Source: Muraenolepis orangiensis
Lineage: Eukaryota; Chordata; Actinopteri; Gadiformes; Muraenolepididae
Direction: 5' to 3'
DNA: 64,000 nucleotides
Assembly (NCBI GenBank): GCA_027704905.1
Contig: CM051005.1
Span: 31,847,005-31,911,004, forward strand
Every line of letters begins with the position of its first letter. Position 1 is the first letter of the stretch. Below, in pieces: positions 35,941 to 46,318 of this stretch. Position numbers and translations under genes: made by a program. The notes under the pieces are model-generated. The model was not told the origin of the DNA and did not search any database. It saw nothing but the letters and a program-made list of their open reading frames with translations.

Positions 35941-36170
35941 TTTGGAGGTAGGTACCAAATTTGATAGGCAATGTAGCCTATCAAGGGTCAAGGTTTTGAG
36001 GTGGGTACCAAATTTGATAGGCAAATGTAGCCTATCAAGGGTCCTGAATACGATCTCTGGGAGCGCATTTCATTGCGCCCGAACAAGGAAACCAGTCACG
36101 CATGCGCCACTCAAATTGAGTGGCGCATGCGTGAATGCGTGAGCAAAGAAAACCAGTCACGCATGCGCAA
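35941..36170. repeat. Subterminal direct repeats and palindrome in hAT 1
   Basis: Two ~55-bp copies (GGTACCAAATTTGATAGGCA...TAGCCTATCAAGGGTC) followed by the inverted repeat CACGCATGCGCCACTCAA / TTGAGTGGCGCATGCGTG (about 36097-36134) and another ACCAGTCACGCATGCGC copy. Such clusters often bind hAT transposase. Confidence 0.75.
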
Positions 36171-36675
36171 TTCATAGCCTAGTTGAATCTAGTTATTTGT
36201 AAAGCCTGTACTGCTCTGCTCTCAGTTCGCGTCTTGCTGTCTGAGGAAAGGTACGTTGTTGTTTGTTTTTGTCCCGATTATAGTTTTACATTTATTTTTA
36301 TTGTGGACGATGTAAACGTAAAGTAAAGGGGATAAGAAATGTTGGTCTTGCTGTATAAACATGCAGCTTGTGTCATTTGTATGTAAACGGTGTGGATTGG
36401 GGTTTTGTAAGTTTATCGTGGACACGTGCTTCCCCAATGCTAGCTACAGGGTCCTCCGTGTGTTTGTCTGCTAATATAGGCTGTGGTCGAATGTATTAAG
36501 CATTTGTATTCTATTTAATTAGTTAAATTCAGAAGCATTTGTTAATGAGTCAGTTCTTGCTGCGTCTTGCTGTCTGAGGAGAGGAGATTGAGACCCGTGT
36601 GTGTGGGTGAGACCTCATGTTGCAAGTTTGTTCTTTTTTTGTTCTGTACAGGACACAGCCATTACACTAGCTACC

Positions 36676-36875
36676 ATGGAGAATTCTGTCAAATCCCTCA
36701 AAGCAACACCATTTGAAAGACGAACACTGCAAGAAAAACTCAGAGTGAAAGAGTTTGGACCTCATCAGCCTGACATCAGCATTCAGCAACCAGCAACAGA
36801 CAGAATAAGGCTATATATTCGGTCGTTTTCCAGAACCTGGTTTGCTAAGTGGTTCTTGTATAGCATAGGTACATA
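36676..36875 (+). pseudogene. ZMYM1/TTF-type hAT transposase, N-terminal fragment
   Basis: MENSVKSLKATPFERRTLQE, then KEFGPHQPDISIQQP and RLYIRSFSRTWFAKWF. This resembles the start of the ZMYM1-like hAT proteins with a TTF-type zinc finger, but it breaks off where hAT 2 has inserted (36884) and does not resume recognisably after 40245. Confidence 0.6.
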
Positions 36876-36883
36876 GATTAAAC

Positions 36884-39800
36884 TAAGGTGGCCAGATTTT
36901 CTAAATTAAAACCGGGGACATTTTGAGTTTTGCGGTCAATATATCATTAACATATCCAATTTTCTTCACTTTTAAAGAAAAAAGGGGGACAATTCTGGTT
37001 CAATGTAATTCGAAAATGTTAACTGTTGTGCTGTAATAAACTGATGTGTAGACATACTGATACAACTGTGTACTAACTAATTACCATAAATGCACTAACT
37101 AATTAATGAAATCTTTCCGAAAATCTGATTTCAATACCATGGTAAGTGCGGAGTAAAGTATTAACTCACTTATTGAGTTTTCCATAGTTAATAACAAAAC
37201 ATTTTCAAACTACATAGGTTATAGCCTCAAGTTTATTTGATAATTAACATATGTACAAGATATATAGAGACAACAGACAAGTAACACTAGCAGAATGACA
37301 CACTATCAAAGACACTTCAACAGAGAGACACAACTGTCAAACACAATATGACAGACACACTGGGACAAACAGATAAAACAAAGCCAGAACTGTCCCATCT
37401 GTATCTGTCCTGGTATTCTGGATGGAATAAGATCAAAAGAGAACATGAGAAAAGGAAAATACTGAGATAATACATGTAAAATACTTAACAATATAATAAA
37501 TAAGATGAGATTTCTAAGTACATAAAAACTTCTACTAACCTAATCTCTGTACTTTTCAGAAGAGTGAATTTTCTTTAAGATTGCTTTGTCTTTGGCCAGC
37601 TTCTCCATGAACTCCTGGCAGGGGAAGTTGAAGTTTGTTTTCACAACAAGCATGGCCTTGATGGTAGGAATAGTGAACCTATTTCTTGCTGCTGTCCATA
37701 CATCATTCATTTGGGAGAACACTCTTTCAACTGGTGCATTACTCCCAGGTAGGCACATAACCACCGACGCTAACCTTGCCAGGTTATTGAATGGGATTTC
37801 GTTGTCTTGGAAGTGGGTAACCACCTTGCTCCATCTGTGATTAAGCGGTGTCTCAGATTCTTTCCACTCTTCAAGTGTTCCTCCCTTCAGGAACTCATGC
37901 AGGCCAGTGACCTCATCAAACAATTCATCCTCATTGATCTTGACATTGGGGCATTTTTCTTGCAGTGTGGCCGCTGCCTTCTGAATCTCTTCACGCTGAG
38001 GTTGCCTTTTCAGAAGGAGACAATGCAAATCCTTGAGATCATCTGTGTGCTTTCCCCATGCTTGCAAGTAGTTGACAGCTGTAGTGAAGAATGATTGGGA
38101 TGTTTTGAGAAAGCTCGCTTTTTTCATTGCTCCATTTTCCTCCAGTTCTCTCAGAAGCCCTCGGACCAAAACTGGAATGAAGTTATCGTCACTTCTTGCA
38201 GTCAACTTTGCCTCAAAGCTTTTCAATATTGCAGCTGACTCCACAGCACAGCGGTCTTGGCCTTCAAGCATTTTGATTGTGTCACTGAATATGGACAGGT
38301 TTCCATGGACAAAGGCCAGCCAAAGTTCAGTCAGAGGATCTTGGAATATTTTTTGCAGGACAGCTGGGCACTTTTCTTCAGAGAGGAAAAATGATTTCAA
38401 GGGCAAATACATTTTCAGCACTCTCTCTAGAGCTGGGAGCATAGACAACCAGCGAACATTGCAGTGTCTTAAGATGTTATGGTACTCCTGGCCAACAAAC
38501 TCACAAAAGCCCTTTAGTCTTTCTACTCTGACGGTGAAAATGTGAAAATAACCAAATATCTTTGTAAGAAGGTACTCAACATCAAGGGGAATCATATCCA
38601 AAGCTGTTCTGGCCGTGTTATGAATAATGTGTGCAGGGCAACCTAAGCCAATGACCTCCCGCTGCAGAGCATTTTTAACTTTGGTATGGACATTGACCCT
38701 CCCCAGTCTATTCAGTCCTCCAAAATTTGTATTTGTGTTGTCAGCAGAGAATGCCACAACTTTGTTTTCCAGGTTGAATTTTTGGATAACACCAAGGACC
38801 TCAGCTGCAATTTCCTCTGCTGTTTCTCCTTTGAGTTCAACAAAATCGAGTAGTTTTGTTTCCACTGATGTGCTATCATGTATCTTACAATATCTTACTA
38901 ATATTGGCAGCAGCTTTACATGTCCATGATTGGATGCATCAATGGACAGAGACACAAATTCCACCTGGTCTAGGTCCTGTGTTACCAAGGTAGTTGCCCA
39001 TGGTGCTAACACGTTACTCACTATGGCATCGCATTTTGTCCTAGCACATGTACATTTTGATTCATAAAGCTTCCTTGTCAGTTGTGCTGTGCAATCCATA
39101 GATCTGAAACTATGATTGTGTCGCAAAGTGTGGTATGCAAAGACAGCTTCCTGCACAGCTAGATCGTATTCTTCCTGGGAAGGGTCTACCTTCTTGAAGA
39201 ATGTGGTGACAGAGGGCACACCAGCACGGGCAATGAGAGAGGCTTTATGCTTTTTTGTCTGTTGATGTTCTATTACTGCTGTTCTTCCTCCACTGGCAAC
39301 TGAAAATGTTGAATTACAAATGGTACAGTAAACCATTGTATCATCTTGACCACCTGGGCGTATGAATGAAAATTCTTTCCTCATATTGTCATTTAAGTGA
39401 CATTTTCGTTTCTTGGAAAGAGCCATTGCACATTTTTTTCTGCTCTTTGTCACTATCCTTGTATACTCTTCGTACTCTGTTAACTTTTTCTTCCCCTCCA
39501 AACTTTCTCCCTTTTCTTCTTTCTTCCTTTCCTTCTCTTCCTCACTATTGTACAATGTCTTTGCTTCTTTATCTTTATTCCGGTTTTTCCCTTCTCATTC
39601 TGTTCTTCCTCTCTGATATTTAAAAAGAGATAGTACATTATTAGATACACTTGGGTTAACAGTCACATTGTTTTTGTCAATTTATAAATTTCATTCTGCT
39701 ACTCCATTGAACCACTGATTCAACTTACCCCAAGGCCCATGGTTCACTTTTCCCCATAGCCACCATTTTAGAAAAAATAGCCTAGCTTAAAAATTCAGTC

Positions 39801-40237
39801 ATCTTTATCTTAATGATTCACATGGTTTAATACGCTGCCAACACATCAACATATACAATAATATATGTTTTTAAACCTGGATACATTTTGTTTGACATGA
39901 CAGCCGATATAGCTGACATCTAGAAAATGTACTTTGACAAGCAAAAAACGTTTTTTTGTAAAAATGTTTACTTACCAAACCACAATGAGCATCTCTCTGT
40001 CACAGCCAAAGAGAAATGGGAGGAGCTTGCATAATTGCATAAACACGATTGCATAAACACGATTGAGCCGTATACTGTTTACCCAGTGTTTCCTTACATG
40101 AAACGTTTTATTTCACCTTGCTATGTGTTTTTAACGTATATTAAAAAACGGGGACATTTCCGGGGACAGTTTCAACCGGGGACAGGCCAATAAAAACGGG
40201 GACTGTCCCCGGAAAACGGGGACGTCTGGTCACCCTA
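36884..40237 (-). mobile_element. hAT element 2, autonomous-looking, nested in hAT 1
   Basis: 3354 bp with ends TAAGGTGGCCAGA (36884) and TCTGGTCACCCTA (ending 40237). Flanked by the 8-bp duplication GATTAAAC (36876-36883 and 40238-40245). CCGGGGACA words cluster near both ends. It contains one long transposase ORF on the minus strand. Confidence 0.92.
37540..39555 (-). CDS. hAT-family transposase, 671 codons
   Basis: Uninterrupted frame. Residues ~62-104 form a BED-like zinc finger (YCTICNSTFSV ... HQQTKKH; C-x2-C and H-x6-H). The RNase H-like core has FVSLSIDASNHG (Asp ~206) and VAFSADNTNTNFGG (Asp ~272) as likely first two catalytic acids, and a Glu later (NVRWLSMLPALERV region). The C-terminal dimerisation segment (LPGSNAPVERVFSQMNDVW, about 605-625) is complete. 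The protein would cut and rejoin the TIRs of its element with 8-bp target duplication. The first 43 residues are low-complexity and charged, so translation may start at MALSKKRK (39424-39426). Length and motif completeness make this the best candidate for an active transposase in the window, though expression is unknown. Confidence 0.9.
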   Translation of the reverse strand: MYNSEEEKERKKEEKGESLEGKKKLTEYEEYTRIVTKSRKKCAMALSKKRKCHLNDNMRKEFSFIRPGGQDDTMVYCTICNSTFSVASGGRTAVIEHQQTKKHKASLIARAGVPSVTTFFKKVDPSQEEYDLAVQEAVFAYHTLRHNHSFRSMDCTAQLTRKLYESKCTCARTKCDAIVSNVLAPWATTLVTQDLDQVEFVSLSIDASNHGHVKLLPILVRYCKIHDSTSVETKLLDFVELKGETAEEIAAEVLGVIQKFNLENKVVAFSADNTNTNFGGLNRLGRVNVHTKVKNALQREVIGLGCPAHIIHNTARTALDMIPLDVEYLLTKIFGYFHIFTVRVERLKGFCEFVGQEYHNILRHCNVRWLSMLPALERVLKMYLPLKSFFLSEEKCPAVLQKIFQDPLTELWLAFVHGNLSIFSDTIKMLEGQDRCAVESAAILKSFEAKLTARSDDNFIPVLVRGLLRELEENGAMKKASFLKTSQSFFTTAVNYLQAWGKHTDDLKDLHCLLLKRQPQREEIQKAAATLQEKCPNVKINEDELFDEVTGLHEFLKGGTLEEWKESETPLNHRWSKVVTHFQDNEIPFNNLARLASVVMCLPGSNAPVERVFSQMNDVWTAARNRFTIPTIKAMLVVKTNFNFPCQEFMEKLAKDKAILKKIHSSEKYRD

Positions 40238-41069
40238 GATTAAACTGTATATTGTATAGTAGTGTAGTGTACATAGGACCCAGTACCTTTTTAATTTGTA
40301 AGCTTAACATTGTATTGCATTTTATCTCAGGACTTGTATCAGGTCTATTTTATTATCTTCTATTTTGTTCTAATTACTTTTGCACAATCGAATGTAAGAC
40401 TATATTTAGGTATTATTTTTGATGGCACACTGGGTAGTCTTTCTAATATAAGACCATATTTTTTTCTTATGTTTATTTTCTACTAGGCACCATATAATAA
40501 ATGTTCTTTCACCATAAGTTTCAAGTTTGTTTATTATTTGTCACAACAAAATACAGAATACTGATTGATTGTCCTACATACAGTAAAAATAAAGTAAGTA
40601 AAAAAAGAAATTAAGCAGTAAGTAAAGGAATGTTCAGTCAATATACATATATACAATACAGAGTAGAATGAGTAACGGTGAGGTTTATATTATGTATAGT
40701 TTTTTATTTTTAATTAGCCCTCTCGGTCGTTTACATGGTGAAATGGCGCCACCGTCTGGGCAAATCCGGTATTGCACAGCAGATATGATTTAAATTTTTT
40801 TTTTACCCCTGCGCCCCTCCTACTTCGGATGTCACCGGCCGCCACTGGGACTGTCCCTAAAGAGGCAGTGACTGTACCTAAAGAGGCAGTTTTTGTTTTT
40901 GTTTGCCAAGTTAGGCAAATTTGAACACAATGTGTGATGTGTGTTATTATTTTCAAATAAAATTAAAGTTTTGTTCTTCAAAATTTTTATTTTTATTTTT
41001 TCCCCAAAAATGAGTCTTGAAAAAGAGGGGTCGTCTTATAATCGGGTCAATACGGTATACGGAATAGTC

Positions 41070-41117
41070 CTACGCCGTCATTTTACTTCCACAGCCAACT
41101 ATAACACAATGAACCAT
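41070..41117 (-). pseudogene. THAP-domain N-terminal fragment (right arm)
   Basis: Mirror of 19435-19482: MVHCVIVGCGSK, one changed residue, then a stop, next to the pogo-like TIR. Confidence 0.5.
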
Positions 41118-41981
41118 CGCTTTCTTCACTCGAGCGTCTGTGACTCTGTGTTTATGTTCGAGGGGCTCCAACATGGCGGATAGCAACCGTTGTCAAGGAC
41201 TTAGTCACGTGGGTGAAAACCACCCATTGAGGTGTTATTCACTACAGGGAGTTGTTTGATCAGGAGGCTCGAGGGATAACAGCCAGCCCACCACCACCCA
41301 CAGAGAGGGGCTTCTGCAGATAGACATGGGGCTGGGGCTGGTTGAGTGTGAGAAAGTCCTGTTGATTTTGACATGTCTCAGTTAGGCATAAAAAGTCAGT
41401 ATTCTGGTCAGAATGATGTCATGAATGAGTGATAGGTTTGAAAAGGACCCAGAAGTGTTATAAGGTGAAACTCCTCTAATGAACGTATGTTTATTCTGTA
41501 TATTGTATGTATGCATGAATGTCATTTAGTTTTCTCCTTTTTTCATTGGACCACCATATAGAAAACGCTGGAGTCCTTTCTCCCCGTGATGGTGACCAGG
41601 TAAGACTAGTTCCTACATATTATACTTGCTATGAATATTTGGTTACCTATGAAAAATTTAAATATATATAAATTGAAATGTCAAACACATATGTTAGACA
41701 ACTTTATAAATCCAATGTTATTTGGTTTTATATATTAGAAAACTCGACGATACAACAATGTATATATTTAATTGTCTTTCCAGAGTCCAAACAATCCCTC
41801 CATCTACAGTCTGTTAGGCCCTAGTCCCCCTGTTACCCAACCTGAAGGTATTTATGCTCAGGTTGACAAGCCCAGAAGTTCTTAGAAGGTTGCCGGTTCA
41901 ATCCCTGCTACAACTTGTCAAGTTGTCCATCGGTTGTGCATGTTTTCTGCTTTTGATGTTATACCATTTTTATTTTACTGT

Positions 41982-42112
<131 letters not shown>

Positions 42113-42339
42113 CAACTGTCTGGTCCATGCTGGATTCTGGTGATCTGCTGTATTCCACTGTGTGTGTTCACACTCAAGAGGTTGGATTATGGTGCTTTAC
42201 ATGTTCTCCTTGGCTGTACATTTCTCACACAGCACTCTCTGCTAGAGCCGAGTGGCCTTCTCTTAATGTACACAAGTGGTTCACTGCTGACGTTTCATTA
42301 TAATAAAATTCATTATATATATATTTTTTTTCTTTTTCA

Positions 42340-42405
42340 AAAATGAGTCTTGAAAAAGAGGGGTCGTCTTATAATCGGGGTCGTCTTATATTCGGGTCAA
42401 TACGG
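42340..42405. mobile_element. Second pogo-like TIR end
   Basis: AAAATGAGTCTTGAAAAAGA then GGGGTCGTCTTATAATCGGG and a second GTCGTCTTATATTCGGGTC ending CAATACGG before TA. It is the right end of another copy of the pogo-like family; the rest of that copy is not present. Confidence 0.75.
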
Positions 42406-42407
42406 TA

Positions 42408-42889
42408 AAAAGTTGAAATGACCATAAAATATTTATCAAGTTTTTGCATTTAAAAAACGAATCAGATTAAATTATATGAACACTATATAAATCTTAATTT
42501 ATCTGACCTATTGATTTGGATATCTTGTCATTGGCAGGTAAAAGAGTTCAAATGGAACGTTGGTTATTAGCTGGAAAAAGGAAAGCTAATGTTTAAACAA
42601 GCGATTCATCAAATCCAGAACCAGTGAAAAGAAGGACCGTAGAAAGTAGTCAAATGAGTACCTGTCTCTGGAATGTTCCATCCCCTGCCTGTCTGAGTGA
42701 TCAACTCTGAGGTGCTATCAAACCAGGCTCTGAAACCATGCCAGCTGCGCCGCCATCTACTAACTAAACAACAATATTGGACGATCTTCACCCAAGCCTG
42801 GAGAATTTCTTGAAGACAAGCTGAGAGTAGTGGCAGTGGATGGAGCTTTCCGAGTAGCACAGCTTACCGCTAATAGCTAATCGCAAATC
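42408..42889. other. No gene seen
   Basis: Unassigned. The minus-strand open frame 42609-42860 has no recognised domain. Confidence 0.5.
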
Positions 42890-43560
42890 GCTAAAGCTAA
42901 AATGGTGGGTTGGTGGGAGAAGGGACTAGAGACAAGTGGTCGTACTTGGTAGGGATGCTTCCAATCCCTGATTGGCTCTCTGCCCGTTGGTCTGGGGATG
43001 GAAACCTGAGGATTACCTGGGAGAGGCCCCAATACGTTTGCAAAACCTTTCCAGAAGCTAGCAGAAAACTGTGGTTCACGGTCTGAAACAATATGTACCG
43101 GAGACCATGTATCCTGAATTCATGAACAATTAACATATTAGCTTTCTCCTTAGCTGAAGGGAGTTTGGGGAGCGCTACAAAATAAGCAGCTAAAGATAAT
43201 CTGTCCACAATGATCAGAATGTGGGAATTTCCTTCTGAGAAACAAACGGGAAAACCTGCGACAAAGTCCATGACATAGTGTGACCATGGCCTGTGAGAAC
43301 AGTAAGAGGTCTTTGCAGACCTTCTGGGGTCTATTGCTCACCTTGTTGTGGGAATAAACATCCCAAGCCGCTACAAAAATGCGCACATCTTCCTTCATAG
43401 ACGGCCACCAAAAGTGTCGGCGGATCAGAGCCGAGGTCCAGGTCACACCAGGGTAACAGACCATCTTGAACAGGGGCCCTACTCTAGTACCTGAGCCTGG
43501 GCAGAAGGAGGGACAAACAGGCGGTTAATGGGGCTGTTTCCTGGAGCTGGATCCCAACTC
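42890..43560 (-). mobile_element. Ty3/Gypsy element 3, integrase fragment
   Basis: Minus-strand frames 43150-43464 and 42897-43271 together give an integrase. The zinc-finger side reads LIRRHFWWPSMKEDVRIFV. The core reads DFVAGFPVCFSEGNSHILII with VDRLSLAAYFVALPKLPSAK carrying the first Asp. The second Asp region is damaged. Frame shifts near 43260 and later. No LTRs found. This chromovirus-like family differs from Gypsy elements 1, 2 and 4. Confidence 0.8.
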
Positions 43561-43599
43561 TTTACATGAGCCTATACATCCAGCAACGCAGCACCCAGC

Positions 43600-44590
43600 A
43601 GGCATCTTGTGGGGAGAGATTCTCAGGTGATCGCATACAGACCCAACAGGTGTGTAGACGACGCCATCTCTCTGGCACTTCACACGGCCCTGGAGCACCT
43701 AGACAGGAGGGACGCCTACGTCAGACTGCTGTTCATTCAGTTCAGCTCGGCTTTCAACACCTTCAGGAGCCACCGGGGCCCCCACTTCACCATAAGACCA
43801 TGCTTCTGTTTCCTTGGGCTACAGATTTCCCACAACCTGGCGTGGACCCACAACACGGAGGTCGTGCTGAAGAAGGCTCACCAGCGCCTCTATGCTCTGC
43901 GGTGCAGAATAGGCCAACGGTGGCTCGTGAACTTCTACCATGGCCCCGTAGAGAGCGTCCTGACGGGTGGCGTCACTGTGTGGTACGACAACACCACTGA
44001 ACAGGACAAGAAAGACATCCAGAGGGTCAGGAGGACGGCAGAGAAGATCATCGGGTGTGCACTTCCATGCATTGAGGAGATCTTTAGGACCAGATGTCTG
44101 AATAAAGCCATGTCGCTGGTTCCTCAGCATCCGTCCATAACTACCAGGTTTAAGGATAGTTTTGATCCCCAGGCAGTGACCTACTGAATGCTAGGAGTGC
44201 TGCTACTATCATACCATGTCATTAACATTACACTATCATAACATGTCATTAACATTACACTATCATAACATGTCATTAACATTACACTATCATAACATGT
44301 CATTAACATTACACTATCATAACATGTCATTAACATTACTCTATCATAACATGTCATTAACATTACTCTATCATAACATGTCATTAACATTACACTATCA
44401 TAACATGTCATTAACATTACACTATCATAACATGTCATTAACATTACACTATCATAACATGTCATTAACATTACACTATCATAACATGTCATTAACATTA
44501 CACTATCATAACATGTCATTAACATTACACTATCATAACATGTCATTAACATTACACTCTGTACTGTATTCATGATGCTGCTGCACTACT
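43600..44590 (+). mobile_element. Rex1-like LINE fragment with deletion
   Basis: The plus strand encodes YRPNRCVDDAISLALHTALE and FSSAFNTF of a fish LINE reverse transcriptase. It then jumps to the thumb/C-terminal part: VVLKKAHQRLYALRCRI, GPVESVLTGGVTVWYDN and HPSITTRFKDSFDPQAVTY (stop at 44185). The palm with the YADD region is deleted. The 3' UTR has a 27-bp array and continues past the BEL/Pao insertion to about 51985. Confidence 0.83.
44195..44568. repeat. 27-bp minisatellite, about 13 copies
   Basis: Unit CATTAACATTACACTATCAT plus AACATGT, within the LINE 3' UTR. Two successive units have T for A (ATTACTCTATC). Long frames on both strands are artefacts. Confidence 0.95.
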
Positions 44591-44606
44591 GGCACTTTAA
44601 AATGCT

Positions 44607-45363
44607 TGTGCTGCCCTCACTATATGTTCCAGTTATATAAATTGACAGCCAGATAAACGCCCTCTTGACACCACGACTCTGAAGACACTTGAATCCTTGT
44701 CCACAGGTTTATTGATGTTGCAAGGAAGGGTAAAACTGAAACATACAAAATGTGCATAATCACTATTATGCTTGCTTTAAACAATTTTCCCTTATCTTCA
44801 ATATGAACTAAATCCCATATTTTACTATTTATTACAAGTTACATGTTATTTATCGAATACGTATTTTAACATAAATGTAACATATTGCATCCTTTTTAAT
44901 ATGTACAGTAGCCTATCAATTGTACATGCATTTATGTCTCGTATTTATTGTGGAATGGACTAATGACAGTGATACATCATACATACATCAGATACATCAG
45001 TAATACTACCCAACAGACCTAACTACACAACGTTTTTTCATATTTTCCTAAATAATGATCTGCGATCATACATAGCAATGTAAAGAAGGAAAACATACCC
45101 AAGATGCTACCAAAAGGCATAAGATGTCGGTAGATGTCACTAGATTAGCTCAGAACAATAAACATACTTCTCCGTGAGATTCATTTCACTTCCTGCTTAC
45201 CCATCGCTACCTGTCACTGACATGACCTCACTTCCGGTTACATCCTGGGATTCTTAAAGTGACCACAACAGAAATGCAGAAACACAAATATTAATTAGAA
45301 AATTATAAACAAGACTTCTACTTGAACTTAAAGTAGATTAGTTAACATAGTTGTAACAAAACA
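44607..45363 (-). repeat. 3' LTR of the BEL/Pao element
   Basis: 757 bp, TGTTTTGTTACAAC... to ...GGGCAGCACA on the minus strand; identical to 51048-51795 apart from a few changes. Confidence 0.94.
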
Positions 45364-45418
45364 CTCCCCGTCTGGCGTGGTAACACGTCACCCAACAAGT
45401 CCATAACACCTCATCTTC

Positions 45419-46318
45419 TTAAGTATCCGGAGGGAGAAGAAGCACTATCTCGGTAACAGGCCTCAGAAACAGTGTTGACCCTCCAGGTTTAACGATCTTC
45501 ACCTCAACTTGACGCACCTTCCCATCTTTGCTAAGGAAGGTCTGAGTTATTACTCCGAGAGGCCATTCATTTCTTGGTACTTGGTTGTTCTTGAGGAGAA
45601 CAACGCTTCCTGACTTGACGTTAGGATGAGTGGACTGCCACTTCTTGCGTGCCTGCAGCGACGGAAGGAATTGCTTCCGCCACCTGTCCCAGAAGGTATT
45701 GGACAGATGCTGAACTTGCCGCCACTGGCGTTTGTAAAGGTCTGAAACTCCAAACTCGCCTGCGGGAGCAGGAAGAACATTCACCTTTTGAGTGAGAAGA
45801 GCAGCTGGTGAGAGTATGAATGAATCATCAGGGTCAAGTGTCACAGGAACAAGAGGTCTGGCATTGATAATGGCTGCTACTTCTGCCATGAAGGTCACCA
45901 GCACTTCATGGGTAAGTTTGTCTTTCAGCTGGAGGAACATCGAGTCTAGAATTCTCCTTGCAAGCCCGATTATCCTTTCCCATGTTCCCCCCCAATGGGA
46001 AGCATGTGGAGGATTAAAGGTCCATGTACAGCCTTGGTCTGACAGGTAAGTCTTCACAGTTTTGCTGTTGATGTTTGAAGGTATCCTCAAGTCCTTAGAG
46101 GCACCAACGAAGTTAGTGCCGCTGTCCGAACGAATATGTTTGACCGGCCCGCGCACTGCAAAAAAGCGTCTTAGGGCGTTGATGAAGCTGGATGTGTCAA
46201 GGGATTCTATTACTTCGATATGAACGGCCCTTACGCTCATACATGTAAAGATTACGGCCCACCGCTTACTATGAGAAAGGCCTCCTCTGGTCCGACGTGA
46301 ACACACTCCAAGGCCCAA
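45419..46318 (-). CDS. BEL/Pao integrase core and C-terminal domain
   Basis: Continues the polyprotein after a frameshift at about 46290. Catalytic core: RAVHIEVIESLDTSSFINAL, then HIRSDSGTNFVGA (second Asp) and HASHWGGTWERIIG (Glu). The C-terminal DUF5641-type domain has FWDRWRKQFLPSLQARKKWQ and GSVVLLKNNQVPRNEWPLG. The stop is 55 bp before the 3' LTR. First Asp is in the upstream frame. Confidence 0.9.
   Translation of the reverse strand: MGLGVCSRRTRGGLSHSKRWAVIFTCMSVRAVHIEVIESLDTSSFINALRRFFAVRGPVKHIRSDSGTNFVGASKDLRIPSNINSKTVKTYLSDQGCTWTFNPPHASHWGGTWERIIGLARRILDSMFLQLKDKLTHEVLVTFMAEVAAIINARPLVPVTLDPDDSFILSPAALLTQKVNVLPAPAGEFGVSDLYKRQWRQVQHLSNTFWDRWRKQFLPSLQARKKWQSTHPNVKSGSVVLLKNNQVPRNEWPLGVITQTFLSKDGKVRQVEVKIVKPGGSTLFLRPVTEIVLLLPPDT

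Larger units (their letters stand above)
35871..40847. mobile_element. hAT element 1, nested in the pogo-like element
   Basis: Ends CAGTGGCGGCTCG (35871) and CGGCCGCCACTG (ending 40847). Flanked by the 8-bp duplication GGACTGTC (35863-35870 and 40848-40855), as for hAT. Own length without the inner hAT is about 1.6 kb, and only a short piece of transposase remains (36676-36875). Confidence 0.93.
35245..41055 (+). mobile_element. Pogo/Tigger-like DNA transposon, right copy, with nested hATs
   Basis: TIRs CCGTATTGACCCGAATATAAG (35245) and the reverse complement of CCGTATTGACCCGATTATAAG (ending 41055), flanked by TA on both sides (35243-35244, 41056-41057). Without the nested hAT and its duplication it is about 826 bp. 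Its ORF (35472-35807) encodes only the N-terminal 111 residues of a pogo-type transposase. It is present, without the hATs, in the left inverted arm at 19497-20245. Confidence 0.9.

Noticed and set aside
44181..44575. MLMTCYDSV / MSLTLHYHN repeat proteins
   Set aside because: Both strands of a 27-bp tandem repeat in a LINE 3' UTR.
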